A program made the position numbers and the translations under genes. This document shows, piece by piece, positions 33,117 through 43,754 of a stretch of 64,000 nucleotides of DNA. The notes under the pieces were generated by a model that worked only from the letters and a program-made list of their open reading frames with translations, was not told the DNA's origin and did no database searches. The stretch's first letter is position 1, and each line of letters begins with the position of its first letter. Origin of the DNA: Orychophragmus violaceus (taxonomy: Eukaryota > Streptophyta > Magnoliopsida > Brassicales > Brassicaceae). Location: contig CM058229.1 of the NCBI GenBank assembly GCA_030180135.1, forward strand, positions 46,217,522 through 46,281,521, read 5' to 3'.

Positions 33117-33479
33117 GTTATGTGCATTCTATATGGACTTAGGACGTCTTCTAGCTTCTTTGGTTTGTATTAAATTTCTCATGGTCGCCAAGTCTTGGTT
33201 TGAGAGGTGATAAACCAAGTGGTCTTCATAGTTTTCTTAAATGGCTCCGGATTGGCAATTTGAATAACTTGTGATCCAACATGAACCGGGGCTGTTCTGG
33301 CTTGACCAATGACTTCAATAAATGTTGTTTGATACAAGTCATTGATGCTGAGTTTTTTGGTATGAGTGAAATCTCCATGGCTGAGTGGTTGAGCTCCTGG
33401 TTGCTTATCTGCAATGGCATGGACCGGCTGGTTGATGTCTCCTCTATGCATCTTGGTTGATGATGGCTTGATGCCCTAA

Positions 33480-33545
33480 TCACTACCTTGGCCAATCATA
33501 AATTCCTTTGTAAAGCCTGAATAAAACATGCTTCAGATGTAAAAC
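33480..33545 (-). pseudogene. Copia-D pre-integrase fragment
   Basis: On the minus strand the codons continue in phase from 40245 after the AAAAC duplication: VSF then TSEACFIQALQRNLMIGQGS, the typical segment between protease and integrase in copia elements. Element D begins immediately after. Confidence 0.75.
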
Positions 33546-34745
33546 TGATAGGTCAAGAATTAATCCCTATTCTAAACTGCAAGTGAACAGCAATGTCAAA
33601 GTAGTATATAGGGTTATCGAATCCACAGGGACACTTGGTCTCAATAGATCAGAACAGTAGAGACTAATACTAGAAAGAAAGCAATGTAATTGAATTAAAA
33701 GCGGTGCGAGAAAGTAAACAGAAAGCAGAGATTGTTGGTTGTGAAAGCAAGTTATTAAGAGCGCTAAGTCTAGGGTATTCTCAGGAAATCAGACAAGCAG
33801 ACAGTTCATTCAGCAAGGATCTAATTAAGCACAGTTCTAGAACTCAAAACACAGATATAGAATTAACCAAATTCCTTTGCAATAATTCTCTAAGTCTAAG
33901 TGCAGCAAACCAAACTTTCGTTTGCGAGAACTAACAGATTAAACTAGCATTAATCCCAAGTTTGATATGTTCACAATTATCCTAAACCAAACTTCCGTTT
34001 GCGCAAAGTTTAATTGCCCAATTTAATTAGTTCAAATTCCTAAACCCCACTTCCGTGACGTATTTAGCAACCTAAGATCTAGATTCTAATTGATCAGGTT
34101 AGAACTAGCTTTAAGCACAATTAAATTGAAGAACAGATATAGTTATGAATCCTTAACTGAATTTGAACAAGTCTAGCAAGTCATGAAATCCTATGTGAGA
34201 AACCCTAAACCTAACAAGGAATCTACTCAGACATAGATAATGAAAACATGATCATATGATGAATAAATTGCATAAAAGAATAAGAGTAAAAGGGGTTCGA
34301 AATCTTCTCCAAATACAGATGAAGTAATAGGTTCAGATCAGCCCCAAAAGCTCTAAAAATCCTCTGCTCTTAATTATGAAAGCGTATCTAATAAAAACAA
34401 CTAAAACTTGATTATATAGGTATAATCTCGGCCATGGGCTTCTTTGTAAATATCAGGAACTTCTGGATCAAAGTGCAATATCTTGATTCTTCTAAACCGC
34501 AGAGTTTTTGGCCCATCTCGCTGGTGCATCGACCGTTGCAAGTGTGCAACGATCGACACCTTTCTCTGTTTCGGACAGTGAACTCTATCTCTCGGCCAAA
34601 CACTCCAAAAATCTCCAAAATGCTCCATTATCTCCAAATATGCTCCAAACCTGATTATACCTGTAAAAGACTCTAAAAGAACACAAAAGACACTAAAAAC
34701 ACAACTATATCATGGCATAAAACTAGTAAAAACCATGATATATCA
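33546..34745 (-). repeat. 3' LTR of Athila-2 (1200 bp)
   Basis: Starts TGATAGGTCA, ends GATATATCA. Contains CCAAACTTTCGTTTGCG/CCAAACTTCCGTTTGCG motifs near 33910 and 33985 and a CGACCGT/CGATCGA pair at 34527-34560. Confidence 0.95.
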
Positions 34746-36119
34746 ACTCCCCCACACTTAGCCTTTGCTTGCCCTCAAGCAAAACAGAGAACTAAAGCAT
34801 GGTGAAGAGGTTTGAAAACTCTTCAGAAACTCATTTCATCCTAGAAGCTACAATACTCAGATTCCCCTTAGTAAACCACTGAAAGAATCAATCACAGGAT
34901 ATCAAGACCAACATGTACTTCCCCCACACTTAGCAACTGTCCTAGGTAAACTCCACAATCACATTCAAGCATTCAAATTCTCCCTACTGACTTCTGCAAG
35001 TATTTAAGTGCGGTCTCACCTAAGGGGTATCGATCAAAGGGCACATGGATTCTTACCTTATCAGCTCTAGACCACCATACTATCTTTCTCTAGTCCCTTT
35101 CTTCTCTTTCCCTTCTTTAACAACTGATTTTTCCCCACTGGGTATCATTTTTTTTTTTTTTTATCAGTGTTCTTCCCGTTATGGGGTGTACTTTGGACAC
35201 ATTCCATGGATCACATGAGAGAAAATAGTATTTGCTACCCTTCCCATGACCACTTCGGAGTTACTTACTCATCCTCAGTTTATTATCTTTTTTTTTTTTT
35301 ACTTTACAGAAGAGGAGAAGGGAACTAAATAGGATAGGTTGACAGGCTGTGTCAGAACTAACAAGGGAATCCGACACAAAGTATACCAAGCCCTTAGGTG
35401 AGAAATCTAAGTCAGTATTAAATTGAAGTCAGTAAAAGGATCCTCTGATACCTGAAGTGATGTGGGTGTTCCCAGTAGGTTGATCTGTGATGGGGTTTTC
35501 TAATAGTCATAGATAGATCCTGCAATTTCATCCCAATGGTTACTTAAGTTCCTGCAAGTCTTGTAAATCTTCTCAGAAAATCATAGTTTCTTACTTAAAC
35601 AATTTTGACTCAATAAAACAAATTTTTTTTTTTTTTTTTTTGAAAAACGGACTGACTCTTAAGAAAACAGAAAACAAAAGTCAGTAGCACCTCCCCCACA
35701 CTTAAGACACACTGTCCCCAGTAGTGTCCAGCGAAGGATCGGTAAAAAGAAAAAAAATTGTTAAAGTTCTGTTGAGTTCTGTCGGGTTTACCTCTGTCGC
35801 TCAGGCATCGATCGTTGCACTAAGTGCATCGACCGTTACTTGGCGATTTTCGTGTATGGTCGATCGTTGCTCAGGACCGCAACGATCGCTGCAGTGCGAT
35901 TCCTTTCGTGTTGTGACGATCGACACAGAAGTGCGTCGATCGTTGCACTGCGATTTTGTCCGAGACCTGCAAACATAAACTCACCAAAAACAAAAACAAA
36001 CGTAAAATCCTAACAAAAACACCAAAAATTAAGTAGAAAAACACCAGTACCTAATGGTGGGTTGCCTCCCACCCAGCGCTTGTTTAAGGTCAATAGCTTG
36101 ACCGGACGGATGGGAATTT
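34746..36119 (-). other. 3' non-coding region of Athila-2, shared with Athila-1
   Basis: Polypurine tract next to the LTR (CTCCCCCACACTTA on the plus strand). The segment to about 35720 matches 10775-11720 almost throughout, including thymine runs. Three pairs of CGATCGT/CGATCGA-type motifs at 35805-35957. GTTGCCTCCCACCCAGCGC near 36060 corresponds to 12067 in Athila-1. Confidence 0.75.
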
Positions 36120-38795
36120 TCAGGTACCAGGAGGTCCTGACAGAGACTTTTTCTGTCTCTGTTCAAGTCTCCTCATCCAAGGTGGTGAGTAGGCTGTTGC
36201 GGAATGCTCATGTCCAAGAAAAGATGGAGTGAAATGTGCTCCAGGATCTATAACCATAGTATTATCCGGCTGCTCAAAATCTGCATCCCTTATGGTGAAT
36301 GTCTGCCCATCTATCAGCGGCTTTCGCAGCTTATCCATCTCGTAGTGCAGTGGTTCATCTCCCAGATGGAGGTCTATCAAGCTGTTCCTAACATCAATCA
36401 ATGCTCCTGCTGTAGCCAAAAAGGGTCTCCCGAGCAATAATGCTTCATCCGGATCACAGTCATATCTCAGCACAAGGAAGTCCGTTGGAACTAAGTAGTT
36501 TCCAATTCTCACCGGAATGTCCATAAGGAGCCCTTCAGGAACTCGTATGGACTGATCAGCTAGGACAAGAGAAGTCCTAGTAGGAGTAAAATCCAACATA
36601 CCCAGCTTCTCTACCACAGAGTAAGGCATCAAACTTCCAGCAGCTCCTAAATCACACAGAGAGCGTCTAAAACTATCCTCAAAGATAGAGCAATCCCGCA
36701 CAAAGACTCCAGGATCAGGCAGCTTTTTTGGGACCTTAGTTAGCAGAACATCACTAATATGCTGAGGAACTATTATCACCCAGTCTTTCAGATCATCATC
36801 CAGGGGCAACATCTTGTTCAGGTACCTCTGCACACATGGATGATAAGGTGGATCATCATAAGTTGGAATTTCTTCCAATTCTTCACCAATCCCTTCTAAT
36901 TTCTTCAGCTCTTCAATCTCTTGCCTAATCACTTCAGACACTGAGGAGTGTTGTCTAAAAATCTGTTCGTAGATCTCCTGTTGAGTAATCTCATAGGCTC
37001 CATTGAATAGTCGATCAAGCTCCAAGTCAGCATCTATGCCACTATCATCCGACAGTTCTGTCTGTTCACGCCCTGCAACGACCGACACTAAGGGTGTGTC
37101 GATCATTGCCATCCCGACTGGTGTATCGATCGGCACAGATGTTGCATCGATCGACGCACTGCAGCAGGTTTCACCCGAGAATTTTTCACAAATATCCGAA
37201 AATTCTTGTTCTGTCACCAACTCAGCTGTACTTAGCTCAAATCTTTCACCTAGGTGAGATCCATCATTAATGTACACAGACCAGGCCTTAACATGAGTGT
37301 CTGCCACTCCTTTTCCCTTCAGTGAGCTGGACATCTGGTTCACCTGAGTGTCCAACTGCTTCATGTGAGTGCTCAGAGACTCAAATTTCCCATTGAGGTC
37401 TTCATATAAAGCGTCCAACTTCTTGTTGCAGTCCACAGAAATCTTGGTCTGACTCTCAATCAGTTGTTCCATCATAGCCTCCATCTTGCTCTCATGGGAT
37501 GTAGGTGCAGGAGGAGTCTGATAGGATGTAGATCCATAGGTTCTCTGAGTACCTTGTCCATAGGTCTTCTGAAAACCACCAGTCTGTCCTCCATTGGAGA
37601 ATCTGTTCCCCTGTTGATTACCAAATCTATTACCTTGGAAACCAGAACCTCCTATGAAATTCACATCTTCTTCCTGAGTTTCCTCCTCAGTCTGAATCAC
37701 CTCTACATCTTGGGCAAAGTGGACAGCTTTCTTACTTGTCAGGAGATTGTAGACTGTGTCCAATCTGGATCTTATATTAGCTATATCAGAATTCTCTACA
37801 GTTCCACCGGATTTCTTCCTCCTTTCATCCATTGTCTTGCAACTGTTGCTGCCAATCAGGTTCTCAATCAACTGCTTAGCTTGTGTAGGAGTTCTGGTGT
37901 TGAAATTAGCATTACTGGAATTATCCAGCGCAGTCTGATAAGGGAGATCTATGCCTCTGAAGAAGATACCAATCAGCTGTACTTCTGTGAATCCATGGTG
38001 TGGACAGTCACGCTGATACTGCTTAAATCTCATCCAGGCAGTCTTCAAGGGCTCCACAGCTCCTTGGGAAAAAGTGAGTATGTCCTGTCTGGACTGATCC
38101 GAGCGTGCATCATCATAAAAGTGACGCAGGAACTCACTCTTTAAGGCTGCCCAGGTAGTATACTGACCAGGTGCCAGTTGTCTCAGCCATGCACTAGCGT
38201 CTCCAGCAAGACTGTGCGGAAATAGCTTAAGGAACAGATAGTCCGGGCATACTCCTTCATACTTCATGCCAGTGACTATGTCCTCAAATTTGTCAATGTG
38301 ATCCATAGGCTGCTCTGCTTGAAGACCATGAAAAGCAATCTGTCTCATCAGCTGGTAGTAGATGGTCTTTACCTCAAAATCATTCCTCTCAAAAGCAGGA
38401 AGCACTAGAGCTGCTCGGTTTGCATGAAACTCATCAGGTCTGTTGTAGTCAGCTAGTGTCCTCTCATGAACCACCATCTCTCTACCTTGGGCCTGTCCTT
38501 GACCCTGGTTTTGGTTCAGCTCCTGTTGTTGTTGCTCAGGAGGATCAGGGATGACATTCCCTTCAGCATCAACCCGATGCCCAGCAGCATTGTACGGGTT
38601 GTTATCTCGGTCCCTCAGGGTACCTTCAGCATCTGGTATCAAGATCAGACGTTCTCGTACCATTCTCTCTCTCTTTTCTCTTCTGATAGTCCTTTCTAGA
38701 CGTCCAAGTTCCTCTAGTCCGAGATTAAGCAAGCTCGAGTTCGGATTACTTCGAGTTTTCTGCGTTGGCATAAACTGTCTGTAATCGTCCAGCAA
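36120..38795 (-). CDS. Athila-type Gag-protease (891 aa)
   Basis: One open frame. Residues about 130-330 form a retrotransposon Gag domain (motifs KLFPHSLAGDASAWL, FLRHFYDDAR, FRGIDLPYQTALDNSS). About 430-500 is a coiled-coil-like stretch. Residues 690-830 form a retropepsin-like domain with DLG at 715-717 in CDLGAAGSLMPYSVVEKLG and a LLLGRPFLATAGA flap-side motif; DLG instead of DTG/DSG is usual in plant Athila/Tat proteins. No zinc knuckle, integrase or reverse transcriptase. In the family Gag forms particles and the protease cleaves polyproteins. CGATCGA motifs at 37076-37161 lie inside the coding region and appear in the protein as repeated SID/IDTP peptides. Confidence 0.9.
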   Translation of the reverse strand: MLDDYRQFMPTQKTRSNPNSSLLNLGLEELGRLERTIRREKRERMVRERLILIPDAEGTLRDRDNNPYNAAGHRVDAEGNVIPDPPEQQQQELNQNQGQGQAQGREMVVHERTLADYNRPDEFHANRAALVLPAFERNDFEVKTIYYQLMRQIAFHGLQAEQPMDHIDKFEDIVTGMKYEGVCPDYLFLKLFPHSLAGDASAWLRQLAPGQYTTWAALKSEFLRHFYDDARSDQSRQDILTFSQGAVEPLKTAWMRFKQYQRDCPHHGFTEVQLIGIFFRGIDLPYQTALDNSSNANFNTRTPTQAKQLIENLIGSNSCKTMDERRKKSGGTVENSDIANIRSRLDTVYNLLTSKKAVHFAQDVEVIQTEEETQEEDVNFIGGSGFQGNRFGNQQGNRFSNGGQTGGFQKTYGQGTQRTYGSTSYQTPPAPTSHESKMEAMMEQLIESQTKISVDCNKKLDALYEDLNGKFESLSTHMKQLDTQVNQMSSSLKGKGVADTHVKAWSVYINDGSHLGERFELSTAELVTEQEFSDICEKFSGETCCSASIDATSVPIDTPVGMAMIDTPLVSVVAGREQTELSDDSGIDADLELDRLFNGAYEITQQEIYEQIFRQHSSVSEVIRQEIEELKKLEGIGEELEEIPTYDDPPYHPCVQRYLNKMLPLDDDLKDWVIIVPQHISDVLLTKVPKKLPDPGVFVRDCSIFEDSFRRSLCDLGAAGSLMPYSVVEKLGMLDFTPTRTSLVLADQSIRVPEGLLMDIPVRIGNYLVPTDFLVLRYDCDPDEALLLGRPFLATAGALIDVRNSLIDLHLGDEPLHYEMDKLRKPLIDGQTFTIRDADFEQPDNTMVIDPGAHFTPSFLGHEHSATAYSPPWMRRLEQRQKKSLSGPPGT

Positions 38796-39015
38796 CGATC
38801 GATGCTATCAGTGCAACGATCGATTCAATCTCAGAATCGCCTAGTGACGATCGACGCAAGGGATGCAACGATCGACGCAAGGCGAAAGTTGTACCTGCGA
38901 CAGAAAGAAACAGAGAAAAAGTTAGAAAAATATAAAAATGTAACGAAAAAGCAAAAACAAAAAGAAAAATTTCTAGTAAAAACCCTAAGTTCGGTCCTAT
39001 CGAAGACTCTAAGAG
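38796..39015 (-). other. Leader of Athila-2
   Basis: Short leader between the primer-binding site and the Gag ATG. It contains four CGATCGA motifs in two pairs (38793-38882), then an adenine-rich stretch. Confidence 0.7.
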
Positions 39016-39033
39016 TCCCCGGCAACGGCGCCA
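39016..39033 (-). promoter_or_regulatory. Athila-2 primer-binding site, tRNA-Asp
   Basis: Minus strand TGGCGCCGTTGCCGGGGA, identical to the site in Athila-1, six bases from the LTR. Confidence 0.93.
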
Positions 39034-39039
39034 AAAACT

Positions 39040-40239
39040 TGATAGGTCAAGAATTAATCCCTATTCTAAACTGCAAGTGAACAGCAATGTCAAAGTAGTA
39101 TATAGGGTTATCGAATCCACAGGGACACTTGGTCTCAATAGATCAGAACAGTAGAGACTAATACTAGAAAGAAAGCAATGTAATTGAATTAAAAGCGGTG
39201 CGAGAAAGTAAACAAAAAGCAGAGATTGTTGGTTGTGAAAGCAAGTTATTAAGAGCGCTAAGTCTAGGGTATTCTCAGGAAATCAGACAAGCAGACAGTT
39301 CATTCAGCAAGGATCTAATTAAGCACAGTTCTAGAACTCAAAACACAGATATAGAATTAACCAAATTCCTTTGCGATAATTCTCTAAGTCTAAGTGCAGC
39401 AAACCAAACTTTCGTTTGCGAGAACTAACAGATTAAACTAGCATTAATCCCAAGTTTGATATGTTCACAATTATCCTAAACCAAACTTCCGTTTGCGCAA
39501 AGTTTAATTGCCCAATTTAATTAGTTCAGATTCCTAAACCCCACTTCCGTGACGTATTTAGCAACCTAAGATCTAGATTCTAATTGATCAGGTTAGAACT
39601 AGCTTTAAGCACAATTAAATTGAAGAACAGATATAGTTATGAATCCTTAACTGAATTTGAACAAGTCTAGCAAGTCATGAAATCCTATGTGAGAAACCCT
39701 AAACCTAACAAGGAATCTACTCAGACATAGATAATGAAAACATGATCATATGATGAATAAATTGCATAAAAGAATAAGAGTAAAAGGGGTTCGAAATCTT
39801 CTCCAAATACAGATGAAGTAATAGGTTCAGATCAGCCCCAAAGGCTCTAAAAATCCTCTGCTCTTAATTATGAAAGCGTATCTAATAAAAACAACTAAAA
39901 CTTGATTATATAGGTATAATCTCGGCCATGGGCTTCTTTGTAAATATCAGGAACTTCTGGATCAAAGTGCAATATCTTGATTCTTCTAAACCGCCGAGTT
40001 TTTGGCCCATCTCGCTGGTGCATCGACCGTTGCAAGTGTGCAACGATCGACACCTTTCTCTGTTTCGGACAGTGAACTCTATCTCTCGGCCAAACACTCC
40101 AAAAATCTCCAAAATGCTCCATTATCTCCAAATATGCTCCAAACCTGATTATACCTGTAAAAAACTCTAAAAGAACACAAAAGACACTAAAAACACAACT
40201 ATATCAAGGCATAAAACTAGTAAAAACCATGATATATCA
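39040..40239 (-). repeat. 5' LTR of Athila-2 (1200 bp)
   Basis: Direct copy of 33546-34745; differences include AACAAAAAG/AACAGAAAG, TGCGAT/TGCAAT, CAGATT/CAAATT, GGCTC/AGCTC, CGCCGAG/CGCAGAG and ATCAAGG/ATCATGG. Confidence 0.95.
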
Positions 40240-40244
40240 AAAAC

Positions 40245-41788
40245 TCACTTTAGAATTCAAAGATTTAGTTAACACACAAACACTCAAAAGATTGAATTTG
40301 AATGCTGGAATGTAAAGAACATTATGTAGAGAGATAGCATCAGTAAATTGAATGAAACGTATACCCTCTATTGTGACTGTGTAACCCTTAAGGAGAGTAA
40401 CAAAAGTACTATCTAAGGTTTTATAGTCAATAAATAAGTCTTTACTATGGGTAACATGGTGAGTGGCTCCTGAACCCAAGCTCTAAGAGATAAATTTGGT
40501 TATGTAGATACATAAGATATTAACATGTCATAATATGATTGACTGTATAGATCCATAAATGTACCTGTAACCGAGGAGATAACAGGTGCAGAGATTGAAG
40601 TCGAAGAACAAGGAGATTCTGATGAGGAGATGACGGTATTGTTATAAAGCTTAGCAGTAAAATACGAAATCATGTTCTGTATCTAGTCTTTAGACATGTT
40701 CTCAAAGTTGTTTTGCATATGTTCCACTAGAGAGAGCTGTGGAATGCTATTAATAGTAGCAATGTTTGCAGAAACAACACTCTGTGGAACATGTTTTGCT
40801 TTAGGATGACATGGAGGAAAACCGTGTAATTTGTAGCATTTGTCCACAGTGTGTCCCATCTTTAAGCAATGAGAACATTTAGTCTTCTTAAACCATGAGC
40901 TAAAAAGACTTTCGACTGATCAGATAATCCATAATCTTGAACTTGAAATGCAGAGGCTGGAGAAATCAGTTTCTCTGTGATGCCAACAATCCTTTGACTC
41001 TCATCTTGATCCAACATGTTGTAGATGTCAGATAAGCCAGGATGTGGTCTCATATTCATTATCTGACCTCTTATGTTCGCAAAAGTATCGTTTAATCCCA
41101 TAAGAAATTTGATTATACGACTTGTCTCAGCATCCTCTAACATCTCCTTCACAATCACATTTCTTTGCAGAGTTAGTCTTTGTATTTGCAAGTTTCTCCC
41201 AAAGAGCCTTCTTCCTATTATAATAAGCAGAGAGATCCAGATTCCCTTGTTTGAGATTGTAGATCGATTGTTCAGGTTGGTACTTCCTTGGTAAATTTCT
41301 CACGCGAAACCTTTTGAACAAATCATGCACATTTGTGAGGCATCCTCATAGTATTAAATACTATCATAAATCTCCTGGTTAACAACATTCATCACCCAAG
41401 CTTTAACCATGCTGTTACATCTACTCCAGATTTTGAACAGACGATCATTAACATCAGGCTTAGGAAGAGATCCATCTACAAATGCCAGTTTATTCTTCGC
41501 ATCGAGACTAATCTTCATCTCTATATACCAATTGCCATAATTCGTTCCAGCAAGAATATGAGTAACAATCGATAAACCTGGATGATTTGCAGCGTGAAGG
41601 AACAATGGACTATGAACATTGTCGTATGATTCCATCGGTGACGAATTCAGACGTCGTTTGCCAGAAGAATTGACGAACGGTTCTTGTTCAACTTCAAATC
41701 CATCAAGTGAAGCTTGATCATGTACTCCAGATGAATTAGGAATCGGAGACGAGTGTTGATTTCGTTGTTTTCTGCCTTGTTTCACCAT
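40245..41788 (-). pseudogene. Copia-D Gag and protease region
   Basis: Starts at ATG 41788 (MVKQGRKQRNQHSS). The N-terminal block has a copia Gag segment (HILAGTNYGNWYIEMKISL, LFKIWSRCNSMVKAWVMN). Frames 41330-41127, 41191-40862 and 40479-40245 continue it with frameshifts and stops between them. The last carries the protease motif GSGATHHVTH and the segment VLYIPAFKFNLLSV. No complete protein can be made. Confidence 0.75.
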
Positions 41789-41953
41789 TTTTGAACAAAT
41801 TGAAGCTCAAAATAGAGATAGCAGAAAAGAAGTTCGCAACGATGACGACGATGTTTCCGATAGCAATCCGATGAAAAAATTGAGCTCAAGTAAGCAATTG
41901 ATTGGTGAAAAGAAGAAAAAATCAAACGAAAATCAGAGATTTGAGCTGGAATT

Positions 41954-41963
41954 GCTCTAATAC
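41954..41963 (-). promoter_or_regulatory. Degenerate primer-binding site of copia-D
   Basis: Minus strand GTATTAGAGC, close to the initiator tRNA-Met site GTATCAGAGC, directly next to the LTR start TGTATTAG. Confidence 0.6.
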
Positions 41964-42152
41964 TGTATTAGATAACATAATCCATTCGAGAGACATTGAG
42001 AAATGTTTCTGTTATTCAACGTAAATGTAAATGTTTGTGTTACAACATATATATACAGTGACTAAACCAGCTAAACCATCTAATCTGTACAACAATATAA
42101 AACCGGTAATCTGTATACATTGAACCGGAGATATACATATTGATAGTTAATA
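41964..42152 (-). repeat. Probable 5' LTR of copia-D (about 190 bp)
   Basis: Starts TGTATTAG at the primer-binding site. The far end is uncertain; GATAGTTAATA at 42142-42152 resembles a decayed copia LTR start (TGTTAACTATC on the minus strand). No second copy exists to confirm it. Confidence 0.55.
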
Positions 42153-42638
42153 AATATTATGACCATGCTACTAGCTTTCATGAGTATGGATGGAGGAGAG
42201 TCCTTCCATTTTTCACACAGGTAATTCTAACTAGACCTTCTCCACTTCCTTAACTCTGTTTGAAGTTCTACAATAAATCTTTTTTTTTCTTGCATCCACA
42301 CACACTGAGACTAGTCTAGTGATTTTTAATTAGCATGACTTTTGCGTTTGCAGATGGAAAGGAGAATCACTTCTCAGATTTTTGTAGAATTAATGGCATA
42401 ATATATGTGATTTTGTGCTATAAGGACGTCGGAAAATTTTGATTATTATGGGATATTCAAAATTTGAGCTTCTTAAGGATAGTAATTTGATAAATGCGAA
42501 CTCTAGGGAACTAATTCTTAAGTAATATCGATTCCGTCTGAAATTTGAATTGGTTTAGCTCAAAACTAGCTGTTTTTGTAATTAGGATTCAAGATCTATT
42601 GGTGCTATCGCTGGGCTTGCAATTGCTGTGATTTTCAG
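42153..42638 (+). other. Upstream part of a decayed gene
   Basis: No open gene. A segment near 42588-42640 translates to GAIAGLAIAVIFRW in one frame, resembling a membrane helix, and GT/AG-like splice signals occur at about 42221 and 42353. It may be part of the gene fragment that follows. Confidence 0.3.
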
Positions 42639-42967
42639 ATGGAGGGGCCGATAAAAACACCAGGGGAGGCTCGAAAAAGGCAGCCAAAATCCAGGATGCA
42701 ATCCGCTTAAACCTCAAGTACTGCTGCTGCTGCTCAGTCAAATCTAGCTTCGATCCCTCCTTATGTTTCTTCGCCTCATGAGGATAACAGAGTGCAATAT
42801 GTGGTTGATCATTGTTTTCAGCCTGTAAAGGTAAACATTCTATTTCTCTACCCAAATGTTCAGATTTTGTTCTACAGTATTGAATTTCTCGTGTTATAAA
42901 TGAGCTTCCTTTTTTGCAGCCAACAGTGGGGCAGATAGTTAGGCATAAGCTTAGTAAAGGAAGGAAG
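42639..42967 (+). pseudogene. Gene fragment, two exon-like blocks, function unknown
   Basis: Block 1 (42639-42830) starts ATG in MEGPIKTPGEARKRQPKSRM, has one in-frame stop after MQSA, and continues with IPPYVSSPHEDNRVQYVVDH. A GT...AG intron (42831-42919) joins it in phase to block 2 (42920-42967, PTVGQIVRHKLSKGRK), which ends at another GT donor. Good splice signals and a sensible protein suggest a real ancestral gene, now broken. I do not recognise it. Confidence 0.45.
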
Positions 42968-43740
42968 GTAAATTGCATGTCAGCAGTTGATAATGTTGTG
43001 AATTTATCTTTTTGTCATGTTGTAATCACTTGAAACTGCACATATGGTCCCTTGCTGCTCTGTGGGTTGATCACACTTGATGTTCATCGACATCTTCTGG
43101 TGTATTTTCTCAGTTACAGCTAGCATTGAGTTAAGCGCTGAGTTCTTAACCCCTCTATTGTATTTTCGTTTTATGCTGTTAGTTTCAATAAAAATAGATT
43201 TTTTAGATTGATAGATTTTAGTTGCAATGATGCATATGGTGTTCTAATGAAATGTCTTGGTAGTTTAGGTGATTTAGAGTGATTTAGGAATTCATTTAGG
43301 TTTATTTAATTAGTGATTGTTTAAAAACATTTTATTAAATTTTTAAAAACGTTTTCAAATGTTTTAAAATTTGTAAGACATTTAGAAAACGTTATGTAAT
43401 GTTTTTTTTGGTTTTTCTATATTTAATTAAACTTTTTTAGTAAAAAATTAAAACTTTTTGTAAAAAATGTTTATAGAAAACGTTTTTAAATTTTTTTAAT
43501 TTTTTATGTATATATTTTTTATTAAATATATATGTTTTATAATTTTTATAGCTTTCATATATTTATTTAATAATTTTGATAGTATCTTAAGTTTTTTTTA
43601 ATAAATTTTATCATTTTATAACTTTTTATATTATTTCACAAAGTTTTATATAATTTTTATAATTAATAAGTGTTTCATAATGTTTTACATAATTTTGTAA
43701 ATTTTATAAGTTTTTTGTAATTTTTAAAACTTTTTAAAAC
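42968..43740. other. Non-coding, strongly AT-rich from 43200
   Basis: To 43190 possible intron and 3' sequence of the fragment before. From 43200 many TTTTATAA/TTTTTAAAA repeats without structure. Confidence 0.4.
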
Positions 43741-43754
43741 TTATTTCTGTTTTA

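Larger units (their letters stand above)
7113..33479 (-). mobile_element. Element D: old gag-only LTR retrotransposon (TR-GAG type), host of several insertions
   Basis: After subtracting nested insertions, 7113-9506 and 25422-33479 are direct repeats of about 0.9 and 1.0 kb. The internal region is about 2.9 kb and encodes only a Gag-like protein. The tRNA-Met primer-binding site (25408-25419) and the polypurine tract (9507-9522) put it on the minus strand. The left repeat lacks its last 80-90 bp, so the left terminus is lost. The right end abuts copia-D sequence. LTR differences and frame breaks show that it is older than the elements it contains. Known TR-GAG elements have this architecture; assignment to that class is inference. 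Confidence 0.8.
25422..33479 (-). repeat. 5' LTR of element D, interrupted by copia-C
   Basis: Net length about 0.99 kb (25422-26055 plus 33122-33479). It aligns with 7113-9506 outside the insertions. The right end reads GGCTTGATGCCCTAA, where the other LTR has CCCTCA, so one terminal base has changed. Copia-D coding sequence starts directly after it. Confidence 0.75.
33546..40239 (-). mobile_element. Athila-2: Athila-like element with Gag-protease only
   Basis: 6694 bp with two LTRs of exactly 1200 bp, a tRNA-Asp primer-binding site and the perfect duplication AAAAC (33541-33545 and 40240-40244). It encodes one 891-codon Gag-protease and nothing else; a 1.4-kb non-coding region follows. By eye the LTRs differ at about seven positions. 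It is intact as a structure but cannot make reverse transcriptase or integrase. Confidence 0.95.
33480..42152 (-). mobile_element. Copia-D: old truncated copia element, oldest layer of the stack
   Basis: Remnants are the 5' LTR (41964-42152), a leader, and Gag to pre-integrase coding sequence (40245-41788 and 33480-33545), split by Athila-2. The coding sequence stops abruptly at 33480 where element D starts. The remaining pol and the 3' LTR, expected to the left of 7113, are not found there, so a deletion removed them together with the left end of element D. It belongs to a copia lineage different from copia-A, B and C. Confidence 0.75.

Noticed and set aside
36645..36660. DLG instead of DTG/DSG in the Athila-2 protease taken as a lost active site
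   Set aside because: DLGA is the usual form in plant Athila/Tat Gag-protease proteins, as far as I know the family.
37464..38144. 226-codon frame on the plus strand
   Set aside because: Antisense to the Athila-2 Gag gene, which has clear domains; no sign of a protein family.
42589..42978. 129-codon minus-strand frame
   Set aside because: Plus-strand exon-like blocks with good splice signals explain the region better; the minus frame shows no domain.
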